A stretch of DNA of 64,000 bases from JALONH01 sp046329235 (lineage in GTDB: Bacteria > Bacteroidota > Bacteroidia > Cytophagales > Cytophagaceae), in NCBI GenBank assembly GCA_046329235.1, contig JAXLVA010000001.1, positions 2,914,001-2,978,000 of the forward strand, given 5' to 3'. Below the pieces are notes generated by a model. That model saw only the letters and a list, made by a program, of their open reading frames with translations, searched no databases and had not been told where the DNA came from. Below are positions 26,926-35,859 of the stretch, piece after piece. How positions within the stretch are numbered: position 1 is the first letter of the stretch; each line of letters starts with the position of its first letter. The position numbers and the translations under genes are program-made.

Positions 26926-27303
26926 ATGAAACATTTAAAAAGCATAAGCATTACAGCTATCGTATTTGTATTACTATCTTTTGTGAAGGTGGAAGATAAT
27001 ACGAAGTATATGGTGGGCAAATGGGAAATGGTGAAAATGATCACTCCTAATAAGAAGGAGATGGATGTACGCCAAGTATTAGGAGCATCGTACATGACGT
27101 TTAACGCTGATTTCACTTACGAAGAGAGTGGATCTTCTACTACCAAAGGCACCTGGCAAATTGCGGATAAAGATTATTTGCAAACGAAGAAAGACGGACA
27201 GGCCAATTTTTCTGAAAAGATGAAAATCAAACAGGTGTCGGCAGATGAAGCACACATTGAATCACCTAGTAAAACGGTGATGGTTTTAAAAAGAGAGAAA
27301 TAG
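26926..27303 (+). CDS. Lipocalin-like small secreted protein
   Basis: 125 residues. A hydrophobic N-terminal segment (ITAIVFVLLSFVKV) acts as signal peptide. The pattern KYMVGKWEMVKMITP, MTFNADFTYEESG, KGTWQIADKDYL and a final MVLKREK strand is that of the lipocalin-like / DUF5004-type small barrels common in Bacteroidota. Function unknown; it probably binds a small ligand or is structural. It sits between the barrel protein and the first Ycf48-like lipoprotein. Confidence 0.65.
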   Translation: MKHLKSISITAIVFVLLSFVKVEDNTKYMVGKWEMVKMITPNKKEMDVRQVLGASYMTFNADFTYEESGSSTTKGTWQIADKDYLQTKKDGQANFSEKMKIKQVSADEAHIESPSKTVMVLKREK

Positions 27304-27322
27304 TTAACGCAATAGATTTTAT

Positions 27323-28369
27323 ATGAGATTTAAAGCAGCGTTTTGGTTTAGTTTTTTATGCTGGCTATTCACGTCTTGTTGGAATCCCAATTGCAAGTTG
27401 AAAGAAGAAGAGGTTGTTCCAGCTTTGGTGAATACTCATGTCTTTCAATATTATGATAAGTCTATAACTACATCTAATTCTTTATATGGTGTTAGCTTTC
27501 CTTCAGACAGTGTGGGTTATATTGTGGGATCGGGTGTAGTATATAAAACGATGGATAGTGCTAACACTATTTCCGAAATAATATCTCCAACGACTCAAAC
27601 CCTTTTCGATGTCTATTTTTTGGATGAACAGAACGGATTCGTTGCTGGGAATTTTGCCTTTTTTCAAACTAATGATGGAGGTAGTAATTGGAGTAGTCCA
27701 AGCATTCCTATTACACTTTCCACTGCAGCGTTCAGAAAAATTGGATATAGAAACAACTCCATGATGTTTCTTTTGGGTGGAGATATGAATAATAATGCTA
27801 TCATGTTAAGATCAACGGATGGAGGAACTACATGGGATGACATTTATTGGTCCGGAATTCACGGAATCGCTGGTATGGATTTTATTTCAGATGATACGGC
27901 ATTGATATGTGGTTTTTATGGAGAAGTGTTTCGAACGAACGATAGAGGAACTACTTGGTCTCAAATGACTGTAAATGCTAGTGTTTCTTCTTCTGCTCCT
28001 ATCTTTTTAACAGATATAAAAATGTTAAACAGTAAAGTTGGATTTCTTGTTGGCAATACTTCATCAGGTATTGATCAACTTCTTTTAAAAACGGTGGATG
28101 GAGGATTTAATTGGAATCAATTAGACATGGGGCTTGTGCCAGCGTATGCAGATGTGTTTGAGGATTTAAATATTCTTAGGGGAAGTGAAATTGTGATTTC
28201 CGGAGATAATCAAATCAATTATACCGGATTTGTTATTAGAAGCAAGGATGGGGGAGTTACGTGGGCTTATGATAATATTCCTTCAGTACCTTCTATATAT
28301 AGGGCAACTTCTATAAACGATTCAGAATATTTTGTGGGACAAAACGGAACCGTTTTAAAAAGATATTAA
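27323..28369 (+). CDS. Ycf48-like/BNR-repeat lipoprotein, copy A
   Basis: 348 residues. A lipoprotein signal peptide ends CWLFTSC. The mature part is a beta-propeller of the Ycf48 / sialidase-like repeat type, with recurring blocks such as GYIVGSGVVYKTMDS, NGFVAGNFAFFQTNDGGSNW, MLRSTDGGTTWDDI and LLKTVDGGFNWNQL (the xTxDGGxxW signature). Such propellers usually support protein-protein contacts; in this phylum they occur as surface lipoproteins of unknown role. The next gene is a clear tandem duplicate and a more distant paralogue lies at 36786-37817. Confidence 0.8.
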   Translation: MRFKAAFWFSFLCWLFTSCWNPNCKLKEEEVVPALVNTHVFQYYDKSITTSNSLYGVSFPSDSVGYIVGSGVVYKTMDSANTISEIISPTTQTLFDVYFLDEQNGFVAGNFAFFQTNDGGSNWSSPSIPITLSTAAFRKIGYRNNSMMFLLGGDMNNNAIMLRSTDGGTTWDDIYWSGIHGIAGMDFISDDTALICGFYGEVFRTNDRGTTWSQMTVNASVSSSAPIFLTDIKMLNSKVGFLVGNTSSGIDQLLLKTVDGGFNWNQLDMGLVPAYADVFEDLNILRGSEIVISGDNQINYTGFVIRSKDGGVTWAYDNIPSVPSIYRATSINDSEYFVGQNGTVLKRY

Positions 28370-28414
28370 GCGAAGTTCTGACTCAGCACAATAATTCTGT
28401 ATCTTTATTATAAT

Positions 28415-28445
28415 GTTAATTGGTTCTATTATAAAACCAATTAAC
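28415..28445. repeat. AT-rich inverted repeat between the duplicated lipoprotein genes
   Basis: GTTAATTGGT (28415-28424) and ACCAATTAAC (28436-28445) are perfectly complementary, 15 bp before the start of copy B. There is no T run, so it may be a leader hairpin or a binding site rather than a terminator. Confidence 0.6.
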
Positions 28446-28459
28446 TTATGTTATAGTCT

Positions 28460-29515
28460 ATGGGAATAAAAACGATTGTATGGTTTACTTTTTTTTGTTG
28501 GTTGTTTACGTCTTGTTGGAATCCTAATTGTAAGTGGGAGGATGAAAAGATAGTCCCTCTTGTCGGAACTCCTAATGCTCATGTGATTCAGTATTATGAT
28601 AAGACTTTTTCTGACCCTAACATGTTTTATGGTCTGAGCTTTCCCACAGAATCTACGGGATACATTGTAGGTGGCAGTGGTATGATATATAAAACGATTG
28701 ATAGTGCTGATACTTTCTTTCAATTAACCTCACCTACCACTCAAAATTTGTTTGATGTCTATTTTTGGGATGAGCAGAATGGGTTTATTACCGGAAATTA
28801 TGCATTGTTTCAAACTAATAATGGTGGGAGTACTTGGAATAGTATAAATATTCCTATCCCTATAAACACTGCGGCTTTCAGAAAAATCGGTTATCGAAAT
28901 AGTTCGTTGATGTATGTCTTTGGTGGAGATAGTTTTATTAGAGCCGTTATGTTAAAATCAACCGATGGTGGTAACACATGGAGTGATATTTACTTGTCCG
29001 GAATAGATGCCATCTATGGCATGGATTTTATTTCAGATGATACGGCATTGACTTGCGGGCACTATGGTGAAGTGTTTCGTACAAACGATAAAGGATTAAC
29101 TTGGTCTCAAATGACGGTTAATACAGGTACTAATCCGAGTGTCCCAACTATTTTAACAGATATAGAAATGTTGAATAGTAAAGTTGGTTTTCTTGTTGGA
29201 TATTCTGCATCCGCTGAAGAACAATTTGTATTAAAGACAGTAGATGGAGGTTTTAACTGGAATCCTATAAGTATGGGAATTACAACGGAAATAAAGGATA
29301 TGTTTTTAGATTTAAACATTCTTAGCGCCAACGAAATAGTGGTGTCTGGAGGAAATAATGCTAGTGAAATCGGTTTTGTTATCAGAAGTAAGGATGGTGG
29401 CGTTACGTGGTCATATGATGCGATTCCTTCTGTATCAATAATTACTAGGGCAACGTCTGTTAACCAGTCAGAATATTTTGTAGGTATTTCGAGTACGGTT
29501 TTGAAAAGATATTGA
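28460..29515 (+). CDS. Ycf48-like/BNR-repeat lipoprotein, copy B
   Basis: 351 residues, a tandem paralogue of the preceding gene with the same lipobox block (CWLFTSCWNPNCK) and the same order of propeller blades. Long shared stretches include DEQNGF, AAFRKIGYRN, GMDFISDDTALxCG and MLNSKVGFLVG. Divergence is concentrated just after the lipobox (residues about 25-60) and in surface loops, as expected if the copies face different partners. It ends at a strong terminator shared with the convergent DUF2911 gene. Confidence 0.8.
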   Translation: MGIKTIVWFTFFCWLFTSCWNPNCKWEDEKIVPLVGTPNAHVIQYYDKTFSDPNMFYGLSFPTESTGYIVGGSGMIYKTIDSADTFFQLTSPTTQNLFDVYFWDEQNGFITGNYALFQTNNGGSTWNSINIPIPINTAAFRKIGYRNSSLMYVFGGDSFIRAVMLKSTDGGNTWSDIYLSGIDAIYGMDFISDDTALTCGHYGEVFRTNDKGLTWSQMTVNTGTNPSVPTILTDIEMLNSKVGFLVGYSASAEEQFVLKTVDGGFNWNPISMGITTEIKDMFLDLNILSANEIVVSGGNNASEIGFVIRSKDGGVTWSYDAIPSVSIITRATSVNQSEYFVGISSTVLKRY

Positions 29516-29536
29516 GATAGAATTTATCTTTTAAAC

Positions 29537-29568
29537 AAAAAAGCCCGGACATTTATCCGGGCTTTTTT
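29537..29568. terminator. Bidirectional terminator
   Basis: AAAAAAGCCCGGA and TCCGGGCTTTTTT form a 13-bp stem. It serves the convergent lipoprotein (plus) and DUF2911 (minus) genes. Confidence 0.93.
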
Positions 29569-29587
29569 GTTTAAAGTAAGAGTTAGA

Positions 29588-30439
29588 CTATCTCTTCTGT
29601 TTAACTTCCGCAATGATTTGCTCTGCCATACGTTGGTAATCTTCGTTGTTAGCTGCTTTAGCTAATTCAAGAGTTTTGTTAGCAGAAGCTAAAGCACTTT
29701 TACCATCTTTTAACTTCAATTCTATTTTAGCTTTTAACAATGTCATCCAAAAAGCATTAGGATTTAATTCCGTTGCTTTTGTCGCCCATATCAATGCTTG
29801 ATTCAAATCTTTATTGTTTTCATAATAGTAACTAGCTGCTTGAAAATATGGACGAGCATCCGTGTTCATCGTAGCTTCAATGTTCTTCATTACTTTCTCA
29901 TCAATTTCCGTTGTTACCGGAAAAGCTACTTTGGTTTTTTCCCAAGTCAACTCTATCGTAGCGGAAGTAGCAGTGATGTTGTTGATGTTAATAGTAAAGG
30001 TTTCTACGTTGTCAGATAAAGAAGTAGACTTAACAGTAAATCGCGCTACTTCTGTTTCTGTTTTGTAAGCGGCTACGTTACCTGCTAATGTTACATCGGT
30101 ATTTAATAATATCTCCCAAGAGTCTTTATTGGGAATGGTGTAGATAGCATACGTTCCTGCTTTGATATCTTTGTCGCTTACTTTTACATCCTCAGTGAAA
30201 GTGATTTTAGTAGAAGCATTAGCTCCTGTTCTCCACATTTTGCCATAAGGAAGTAAACCACCAAAGATAACTCGACCTTTTACAGAGGGTCTGGAATATT
30301 CAATCGTGATATCGCCTAATCCAAAAGATTGCTTTAATGTTTGAAGTGGACTGGCTGCCGGAACTTTTAAAGATTGTGCTTGTAAACCGAAGGAGCATAC
30401 GATAGCTAGAAATGCCCAAACGTGTCTTAGTTGTCTCAT
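29588..30439 (-). CDS. DUF2911 domain protein with C-terminal TPR-like part
   Basis: 283 residues with a signal peptide ending LQAQS. Residues about 25-165 form the DUF2911 domain, recognised by DITIEYSRPSVKGRVIFGG, PYGKMWRTGANASTKITF and KAGTYAIYTIPN. The C-terminal ~100 residues are helical and TPR-like (AASYYYENNKDLNQALIWAT, AFWMTLLKAKIEL). Secreted or periplasmic; function unknown. It is the last of a leftward series glmM - cysteine desulfurase - thioredoxin-like - DUF2911, 42 bp from the preceding gene. Confidence 0.88.
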   Translation of the reverse strand: MRQLRHVWAFLAIVCSFGLQAQSLKVPAASPLQTLKQSFGLGDITIEYSRPSVKGRVIFGGLLPYGKMWRTGANASTKITFTEDVKVSDKDIKAGTYAIYTIPNKDSWEILLNTDVTLAGNVAAYKTETEVARFTVKSTSLSDNVETFTININNITATSATIELTWEKTKVAFPVTTEIDEKVMKNIEATMNTDARPYFQAASYYYENNKDLNQALIWATKATELNPNAFWMTLLKAKIELKLKDGKSALASANKTLELAKAANNEDYQRMAEQIIAEVKQKR

Positions 30440-30481
30440 AATATATAGTTATTTAGTAGTTCGTTGTGAAAATTGAAAACA

Positions 30482-31027
30482 TTATTCTCCGTCAATGGCA
30501 TCTTTGATCGCATTCATTTTACCTGCGGTATAAGCACCGCTTGTTTGATGAACCACATTGCCTGTTTTGTCTAAAACAAAAAAGTAGGGATCATCCGGAT
30601 TGCTAATGTTCAATGTCTTTTTATAGGAAGCAAACTCACCTACATAACTAAGTACATAAGGTTGTAATTCTACGGGTGTATTTGCTTTTAATTGTTTGAT
30701 GGCTTCATCTGCTACGGCTTTGTTTGCTCCTGTAATGACAGCAATGAAATAAGTATTCACATCATATACTTCATCAGCAAAGAGTGTTTTCTTTTTTTGA
30801 ATAAACGATTGATAGGAAGGGGTGAACCACGTAGCTAAGTTTTGTTCTGCTTTTTTAGAAAAGGCAATCCCTACCAAACTATATTTTCCATTCTTGATAC
30901 TGTCGGGTACTGCAAAAGCTCCGCCGCTCAACTTGTTACAAGACATTTTAGGAAAAGGAGTGCTTCCGTTTTTGAAGGAAGCAAGTCCTATCAATAGTAT
31001 ACCGGTTAATACAATAATTTTTTTCAT
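30482..31027 (-). CDS. Thioredoxin-fold-like secreted protein lacking a CXXC
   Basis: 181 residues with an N-terminal signal segment (IIVLTGILLIGLASF). The order YSLVGIAFSKKAEQNLATWF, YFIAVITGANKAVADEAIKQ and DPYFFVLDKTGNVVHQTSG suggests a thioredoxin-like fold, similar to ATP10/redoxin-like proteins, but no CXXC is present (one Cys near residue 29 only). A redox role is therefore doubtful. The gene is 18 bp after the cysteine desulfurase and is probably co-transcribed. Confidence 0.6.
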   Translation of the reverse strand: MKKIIVLTGILLIGLASFKNGSTPFPKMSCNKLSGGAFAVPDSIKNGKYSLVGIAFSKKAEQNLATWFTPSYQSFIQKKKTLFADEVYDVNTYFIAVITGANKAVADEAIKQLKANTPVELQPYVLSYVGEFASYKKTLNISNPDDPYFFVLDKTGNVVHQTSGAYTAGKMNAIKDAIDGE

Positions 31028-31045
31028 ATATATGCAACGAAATGG

Positions 31046-32176
31046 TTAGTTCATTATTTCTTTCATTTTGGAAACAACATAGCTCACTTCTTCTAGAGTG
31101 TTTTGTTTTCCAAGAGAAAAGCGCACATATCCCCAATCTGCCTTGGCTCCTATGGCTTCCAACACATGAGAACCTATATTGGTTCCACTGGTACAAGCAC
31201 TTCCGGCTGAAGCAGCAATGTTGGCAATATCTAAATTCATCAACAACATTTCATTGTTGTCTGAAGGGGGCAATGCTACATTCAAAACATGATACATACT
31301 AGTGATCACTTCCCCTGATCTACCGTTAAATTGTATGTTTGGTTGAATAGCTGCTAAACCTTGTGTTAAAGATAGTTTTAATGATTGGATGTATTGTGAA
31401 TCACGATCTAAAGTTTGATACGTTAACTCTAACGCTCTAGCAAGACCTACTATTGCTGCCGTGTTTTCTGTCCCCCCTCGACGATTACGTTCTTGTGCGC
31501 CACCATGCAGATAGCTATGGAAAGCACTTCCGGCGCGTGCATAGATGAAACCAATGCCTTTGGGTCCATTAAACTTGTGCGCACTTCCTACTACAAAGTC
31601 CACAGGGGTATGTAGTAAGTTCCATTTATAATGTCCTATGGTTTGAACAGTGTCGGAATGAAAGAACGCACCATAACGTTGACACAATTCACCTACATCA
31701 TTTAATGGAAGTAAGTTGCCTATTTCATTATTCCCATGCATTAAACTCACTAATGCTTTAGGGTGCTGTTGTAATAATGATTCTAAATGAGCTACATCCA
31801 CATCGCCAAAAGAATTGACTTGAACATATTCAAGTTTTGCCCAGCCTTGTTGTGCAATGTATTGTGCTGTATGAAGTACAGCGTGATGTTCTAACGGAGA
31901 AGTAATGACCGTTTTAATTTGGTTGGCAAGTACAGCGCCGATTAAAGCGGTATTGTCACCTTCGGTTCCACCGGAGGTAAAAAATATTTCAGCAGCAGTA
32001 GCACCTATAAGATCGGCTACTCTTTTACGTGCAATTTCAACGGCAGATCGAGCATTTCTTCCGAAGTGATGAATAGAAGAAGCATTCCCAAAAACATCCA
32101 TGTAGTAAGGCATCATTGCCTCCACTACTTCCGGTGCCATGGGAGTGGTCGCTGCATTATCGAAGTACACACGCAT
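31046..32176 (-). CDS. Cysteine desulfurase (NifS/IscS-like)
   Basis: PLP enzyme that takes sulfur from cysteine for Fe-S clusters or tRNA thiolation. I prefer the ATG at 32176 (MRVYFDNAATTPM), giving 376 residues; three more residues are possible upstream. Seen: HGNNEIGNLLPL, the PLP-lysine block VGSAHKFNGPKGIGFIY, and the catalytic-cysteine loop SAGSACTSGT. The short Cys loop and the NAATTP start fit class I desulfurases. It overlaps the end of glmM by 20 bp, so the two are translated together. No iscU or suf genes are near. Confidence 0.94.
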   Translation of the reverse strand: MRVYFDNAATTPMAPEVVEAMMPYYMDVFGNASSIHHFGRNARSAVEIARKRVADLIGATAAEIFFTSGGTEGDNTALIGAVLANQIKTVITSPLEHHAVLHTAQYIAQQGWAKLEYVQVNSFGDVDVAHLESLLQQHPKALVSLMHGNNEIGNLLPLNDVGELCQRYGAFFHSDTVQTIGHYKWNLLHTPVDFVVGSAHKFNGPKGIGFIYARAGSAFHSYLHGGAQERNRRGGTENTAAIVGLARALELTYQTLDRDSQYIQSLKLSLTQGLAAIQPNIQFNGRSGEVITSMYHVLNVALPPSDNNEMLLMNLDIANIAASAGSACTSGTNIGSHVLEAIGAKADWGYVRFSLGKQNTLEEVSYVVSKMKEIMN

Positions 32177-33560
32177 TGCTATCAATCAATTCTTTGATGT
32201 CACTGATGATTTTCTTTGCCAAGTTATCGGCTAATACTTGTGTATCGGATTCAGAATAAATACGAATGATAGGTTCCGTATTGGACTTACGCAAGTGTAC
32301 CCATCCGGAGTCAAAATCAAAACGTACTCCATCCGCTGTATTCATTGGAATGTTTTTATAATGTTTTTTAATTTCTTCAATCACACAATCCACGTCAATC
32401 TCCGGTGTCAACTCGATTTTGTTTTTAGAGATATGGAAACTCGGATACGAAGCGCGCATAAGCGATACAGATTTTCCATAATCGGCTAAGTGTGATAAGA
32501 ATAAAGCAATACCTACTAAGGCGTCTCTACCGTAATGTAATTCCGGATAGATAACACCACCGTTACCTTCTCCGCCAATAACAGCGTTGGTACGTTTCAT
32601 TTCTGTGACTACGTTCACCTCTCCTACTGCGGATGCGGTATACAGTTGACCATACTTTTCGGTTACCACTTGTAAAGCTTTCGTCGAAGAAAGGTTAGAT
32701 ACTGTGTTGCCCGGTTTATGTTTTAACACATAATCCGCAATAGCCACTAAAGTATATTCTTCACCAAACATGGAACCATCTTCGTTCACAAAACAAAGAC
32801 GATCCACATCCGGATCTACTACAATTCCTAAATCGTATTTACCTCTTTCAATTTCAGAAGAGATATGTGTTAAGTTTTCGGCCAGTGGTTCCGGATTGTG
32901 AGGGAAATGACCATCCGGTTCACAGAATAATTTAGTTACTTGTTTTACTCCAAGAGCTTCTAACAACAGAGGCAAAGCAATACCACCGGTAGAGTTGACA
33001 CAGTCGATAGCTACTTTGAAGTTCTTCTTACGAATGGCTTCTACGTTCACTAATGGTAAAGCCAAAATAGCATCGATGTGTTTTTTAATCGCATCCGATT
33101 TTTCCGTCACATTGCCAAGATGTTTTACATCGGCGAATTCAATATTCTTTCTTCGTGCAATGCTTAATATTTTTTTTCCGTCTTTTTCAGATACGAACTC
33201 ACCTTTTTTATTTAATAATTTCAGTGCATTCCATTGACCCGGATTGTGACTAGCTGTGATAATGATACCACCCGCAGCGTTTTCCCATTCTACTGCCATT
33301 TCAACAGTAGGGGTAGTGGAGAGCCCTAAGTCTACAACATCTAACCCAAGTGTTCTTAATGTTTGAATAACTAAAGAAGATATCCATGGTCCGGATACGC
33401 GAGCGTCTCTACCCACTACAATAGTTCTGCTTTCAGATTGTTCTTTTGCCCAAACGCCATACGCAGCAGCAAATTGAACAACATCTATAGGACTCAAACT
33501 TTCTCCCGGTTTGCCACCTATGGTGCCTCTAATTCCGGAAATAGATTTAATTAACGTCAC
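32157..33560 (-). CDS. glmM: Phosphoglucosamine mutase
   Basis: Converts glucosamine-6-P to glucosamine-1-P for UDP-GlcNAc and cell-wall synthesis. 467 residues, family length. Seen: SGIRGTIGG at the N-terminus, the phospho-serine loop TASHNPGQWNALK (about residues 100-112), the metal-binding loop DPDVDRLCFV, the sugar-binding GGEGNGGVIYPELHYGRDA, and the C-terminal phosphate loop RKSNTEPIIRIYSES. The GEGNGG form is typical of this branch in Bacteroidota; phosphomannomutase activity cannot be excluded. It starts a leftward operon. Confidence 0.92.
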   Translation of the reverse strand: MTLIKSISGIRGTIGGKPGESLSPIDVVQFAAAYGVWAKEQSESRTIVVGRDARVSGPWISSLVIQTLRTLGLDVVDLGLSTTPTVEMAVEWENAAGGIIITASHNPGQWNALKLLNKKGEFVSEKDGKKILSIARRKNIEFADVKHLGNVTEKSDAIKKHIDAILALPLVNVEAIRKKNFKVAIDCVNSTGGIALPLLLEALGVKQVTKLFCEPDGHFPHNPEPLAENLTHISSEIERGKYDLGIVVDPDVDRLCFVNEDGSMFGEEYTLVAIADYVLKHKPGNTVSNLSSTKALQVVTEKYGQLYTASAVGEVNVVTEMKRTNAVIGGEGNGGVIYPELHYGRDALVGIALFLSHLADYGKSVSLMRASYPSFHISKNKIELTPEIDVDCVIEEIKKHYKNIPMNTADGVRFDFDSGWVHLRKSNTEPIIRIYSESDTQVLADNLAKKIISDIKELIDSNACVLR

Positions 33561-33707
33561 GGTTATATGTTTAAAAGATAAAGTATAAAATCAATGTACT
33601 TAGTTACGATTGTACTAAATTACCAATATTGTACCAAGTTTTGTAAACATTTGTTCCTTAGCATATCAACTTCTTTGCTTTGAGCAAGTTAAACTAAAAA
33701 GAATACT

Positions 33708-34511
33708 ATGTTAGACTGGAATCAACTCAGCCCGAAACGCCAAGAACAATTGGCAGCCATGGATAGAATCCTGACCATCATGGATGAATTGAGGGAAAAG
33801 TGTCCTTGGGATAAAAAGCAGACATTGGAATCACTGCGTTATTTGACGATAGAAGAAGTTTATGAGTTGTCGGATGCTATCGTTGAGAAGAACTATAAAG
33901 AAATAGAAAAAGAATTAGGGGATGTGCTCCTACACATCGTCTTTTATGCGAAGATTGGAAGTGAAACAAATGATTTTGACATCGCATCAGTAATTCATTC
34001 CTTATGTGAAAAGATGATTCGTAGACATCCGCATATATATGGAGACACCGTAGCGGAAGATGAAGAAGCTGTAAAGCGTAACTGGGAAAAGATAAAACAA
34101 AAAGAAAAACCTAAAACGGAATCGGTGTTGAGCGGTGTGCCTAAATCACTGCCGGCAATGGTGAAGGCAATCCGAATACAGGAAAAGGCAAGAGGGGTAG
34201 GTTTTGATTGGGAGAATAAAGAGCAGGTTTGGGAAAAAGTACAAGAGGAAATTCAAGAGTTTCAAGTAGAGTGTCAGCGCAATGATATGAATGCTGCACT
34301 GAAAGAATTAGGTGACGTTCTTTTCTCGTTTATCAATTATGCGCGCTTTTTGAATTTGAATCCGGAAGATGCACTCGAAGCAACAAATAAAAAATTCATC
34401 CATCGTTTTACCTACCTAGAGCAAGAGTCTGCAAAAGATGGTAAACAGTTATCCGATATGTCCTTAGAGGAAATGGATGTATATTGGAATAAAGCAAAAA
34501 AAGATATTTAG
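33708..34511 (+). CDS. mazG: Nucleoside triphosphate pyrophosphohydrolase MazG
   Basis: Hydrolyses (d)NTPs to monophosphates, thought to clear aberrant nucleotides. 267 residues with two all-alpha MazG domains. The first (about 25-115) has CPWDKKQTLESLRYLTIEEV with the EExxE metal ligands and KELGDVLLHIVFYAKI; the second (about 170-265) has EEIQEFQVE and KELGDVLFSFINYARF. RRHPHIYGD is a further signature. It is divergent from glmM and its end overlaps the convergent barrel gene by 4 bp. Confidence 0.96.
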   Translation: MLDWNQLSPKRQEQLAAMDRILTIMDELREKCPWDKKQTLESLRYLTIEEVYELSDAIVEKNYKEIEKELGDVLLHIVFYAKIGSETNDFDIASVIHSLCEKMIRRHPHIYGDTVAEDEEAVKRNWEKIKQKEKPKTESVLSGVPKSLPAMVKAIRIQEKARGVGFDWENKEQVWEKVQEEIQEFQVECQRNDMNAALKELGDVLFSFINYARFLNLNPEDALEATNKKFIHRFTYLEQESAKDGKQLSDMSLEEMDVYWNKAKKDI

Positions 34512-35302
34512 TCTAAACGTAAAGTAAGACCTGCACTAACACCCATACGATTACGATAGAAATAATAGGGGGCGTTGGATTTCATTGGCCCTATTAAATC
34601 TACTTGATAATTCACTCCGTACTGTAAGTACAATTTGGAAGTAAGTACATGTGTCATTAACAGTTGTCCTGTTGCATGAAGCATGAATTGACGATGCACA
34701 TCTTTAATAGCAAGTGCACTTGATTGAGAAGATGTGTTAGGAAAATAGTCGGATCTGTTGAGTAAATATTGCGAGCCTAAGCCGCCTATAAAAGTTAATC
34801 GCCAAGGTTTTTTTTGGTTATGTAGAATATCATATCCCCCCATCAAGGATGTTTGTACATACCATAAGTCGGTAGTATTAGTATAGGAATTAAGAGATTC
34901 GTTTAATAAGGTTTGTTTTTGCTGATACCTATATACATCATTCCACCAATGAACCGACCAACGTTTTTTAATGGAGCGCTGATATCCTAATCCTACGCCA
35001 ACATAAGATTCATTTCCGGTATTAGAAGTAATATAATTGGTCACACTATCATCACATGCACAAGGATATCTATATACAGCCCCGCCATAGACTTTAGCGC
35101 CAATGCCTTTAGTTAACTGGTATTTCTCTTGAGGAATGGCTTGCACCACTACCACCTGTTTTTCTATCACTACCGGCTTTTCTACGATAATGGTATCATA
35201 TTCTTCTTCAATATAGATGGTGTCTGTTTGTGCTTGACAGACAGTATTGGAGAACAATAATAAAATTAAAAAGAGGGAATACCCGAATACAAATTTCATC
35301 AA
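34508..35302 (-). CDS. Putative outer-membrane beta-barrel protein of an ECF-sigma operon
   Basis: 264 residues, signal peptide ending VCQAQ. After a Glu/Val-rich linker (EEEYDTIIVEKPVVIEKQ) the rest shows barrel-like alternation and an aromatic-rich C-terminus (YFYRNRMGVSAGLTLRLD). It is the third gene of the sigma / anti-sigma-like / barrel operon, with 2 bp to the gene before. A sensor or target of the sigma factor is plausible. Confidence 0.7.
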   Translation of the reverse strand: MMKFVFGYSLFLILLLFSNTVCQAQTDTIYIEEEYDTIIVEKPVVIEKQVVVVQAIPQEKYQLTKGIGAKVYGGAVYRYPCACDDSVTNYITSNTGNESYVGVGLGYQRSIKKRWSVHWWNDVYRYQQKQTLLNESLNSYTNTTDLWYVQTSLMGGYDILHNQKKPWRLTFIGGLGSQYLLNRSDYFPNTSSQSSALAIKDVHRQFMLHATGQLLMTHVLTSKLYLQYGVNYQVDLIGPMKSNAPYYFYRNRMGVSAGLTLRLD

Positions 35303-35304
35303 TC

Positions 35305-35859
35305 TTATTTCACTCGTTTTTTAACCTGTACAGTATCCGTTTTGACTATTGTATCTTGTTGTACAATATATACAGGTTTTTTCTTTTTTACGACCACAAC
35401 TTTAGGTGCAGCAACGGTATCCGTTTTTGGAGTTGTAGTAGTCGTGGTTGTTGAAACAGTATCTTTTGCAGGGGTTGCAGGAGTAAGCGTTTGTTCTAAC
35501 GGAACTATCTCTCTTTCTTGTTTCGTTGTGACAGAAGAAGGGCTAGTTGTTTTAGGTTTATTTTGAATTTCGTTAATTGTCGATTCGTTAGGCGTCGACT
35601 TTTCTTCTAATGAAGGAACAGGATTCTGATTGAGTTCAGTAGAATCTATCGATTGTTTTTTTACCGGCGCTTTTTCTTTAGTAAAGAAATAACCCAATAA
35701 ACTTATGAATACGACAATGGTAGATATATAAGCAGATCTCTTCAACCAACGTTTTGTATTCATCTGTTGGTTAATAGTGTTCCATGATGCATCATCAGGA
35801 GGCATTTCAAACGTTTCCAGTTTGTTTTTAAATACGCTATCGAAATCTTGATTTTGCAT
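35305..35859 (-). CDS. Probable anti-sigma factor-like membrane protein
   Basis: 184 residues. A cytoplasmic N-terminal part (about 1-38; FKNKLETFEMPPDDASWNTI) precedes one membrane helix (about 40-61) and a periplasmic Pro/Thr/Glu/Lys-rich tail. The EMPPDDASWNTI block is common in Bacteroidota anti-sigma-type proteins next to ECF sigma genes. The ATG overlaps the sigma stop codon by one base, which implies tight translational coupling. The tail ends in repeated Val-Lys-Lys and Thr-Asp-Thr-Val patterns similar to the linker of the barrel protein that follows. Confidence 0.7.
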   Translation of the reverse strand: MQNQDFDSVFKNKLETFEMPPDDASWNTINQQMNTKRWLKRSAYISTIVVFISLLGYFFTKEKAPVKKQSIDSTELNQNPVPSLEEKSTPNESTINEIQNKPKTTSPSSVTTKQEREIVPLEQTLTPATPAKDTVSTTTTTTTPKTDTVAAPKVVVVKKKKPVYIVQQDTIVKTDTVQVKKRVK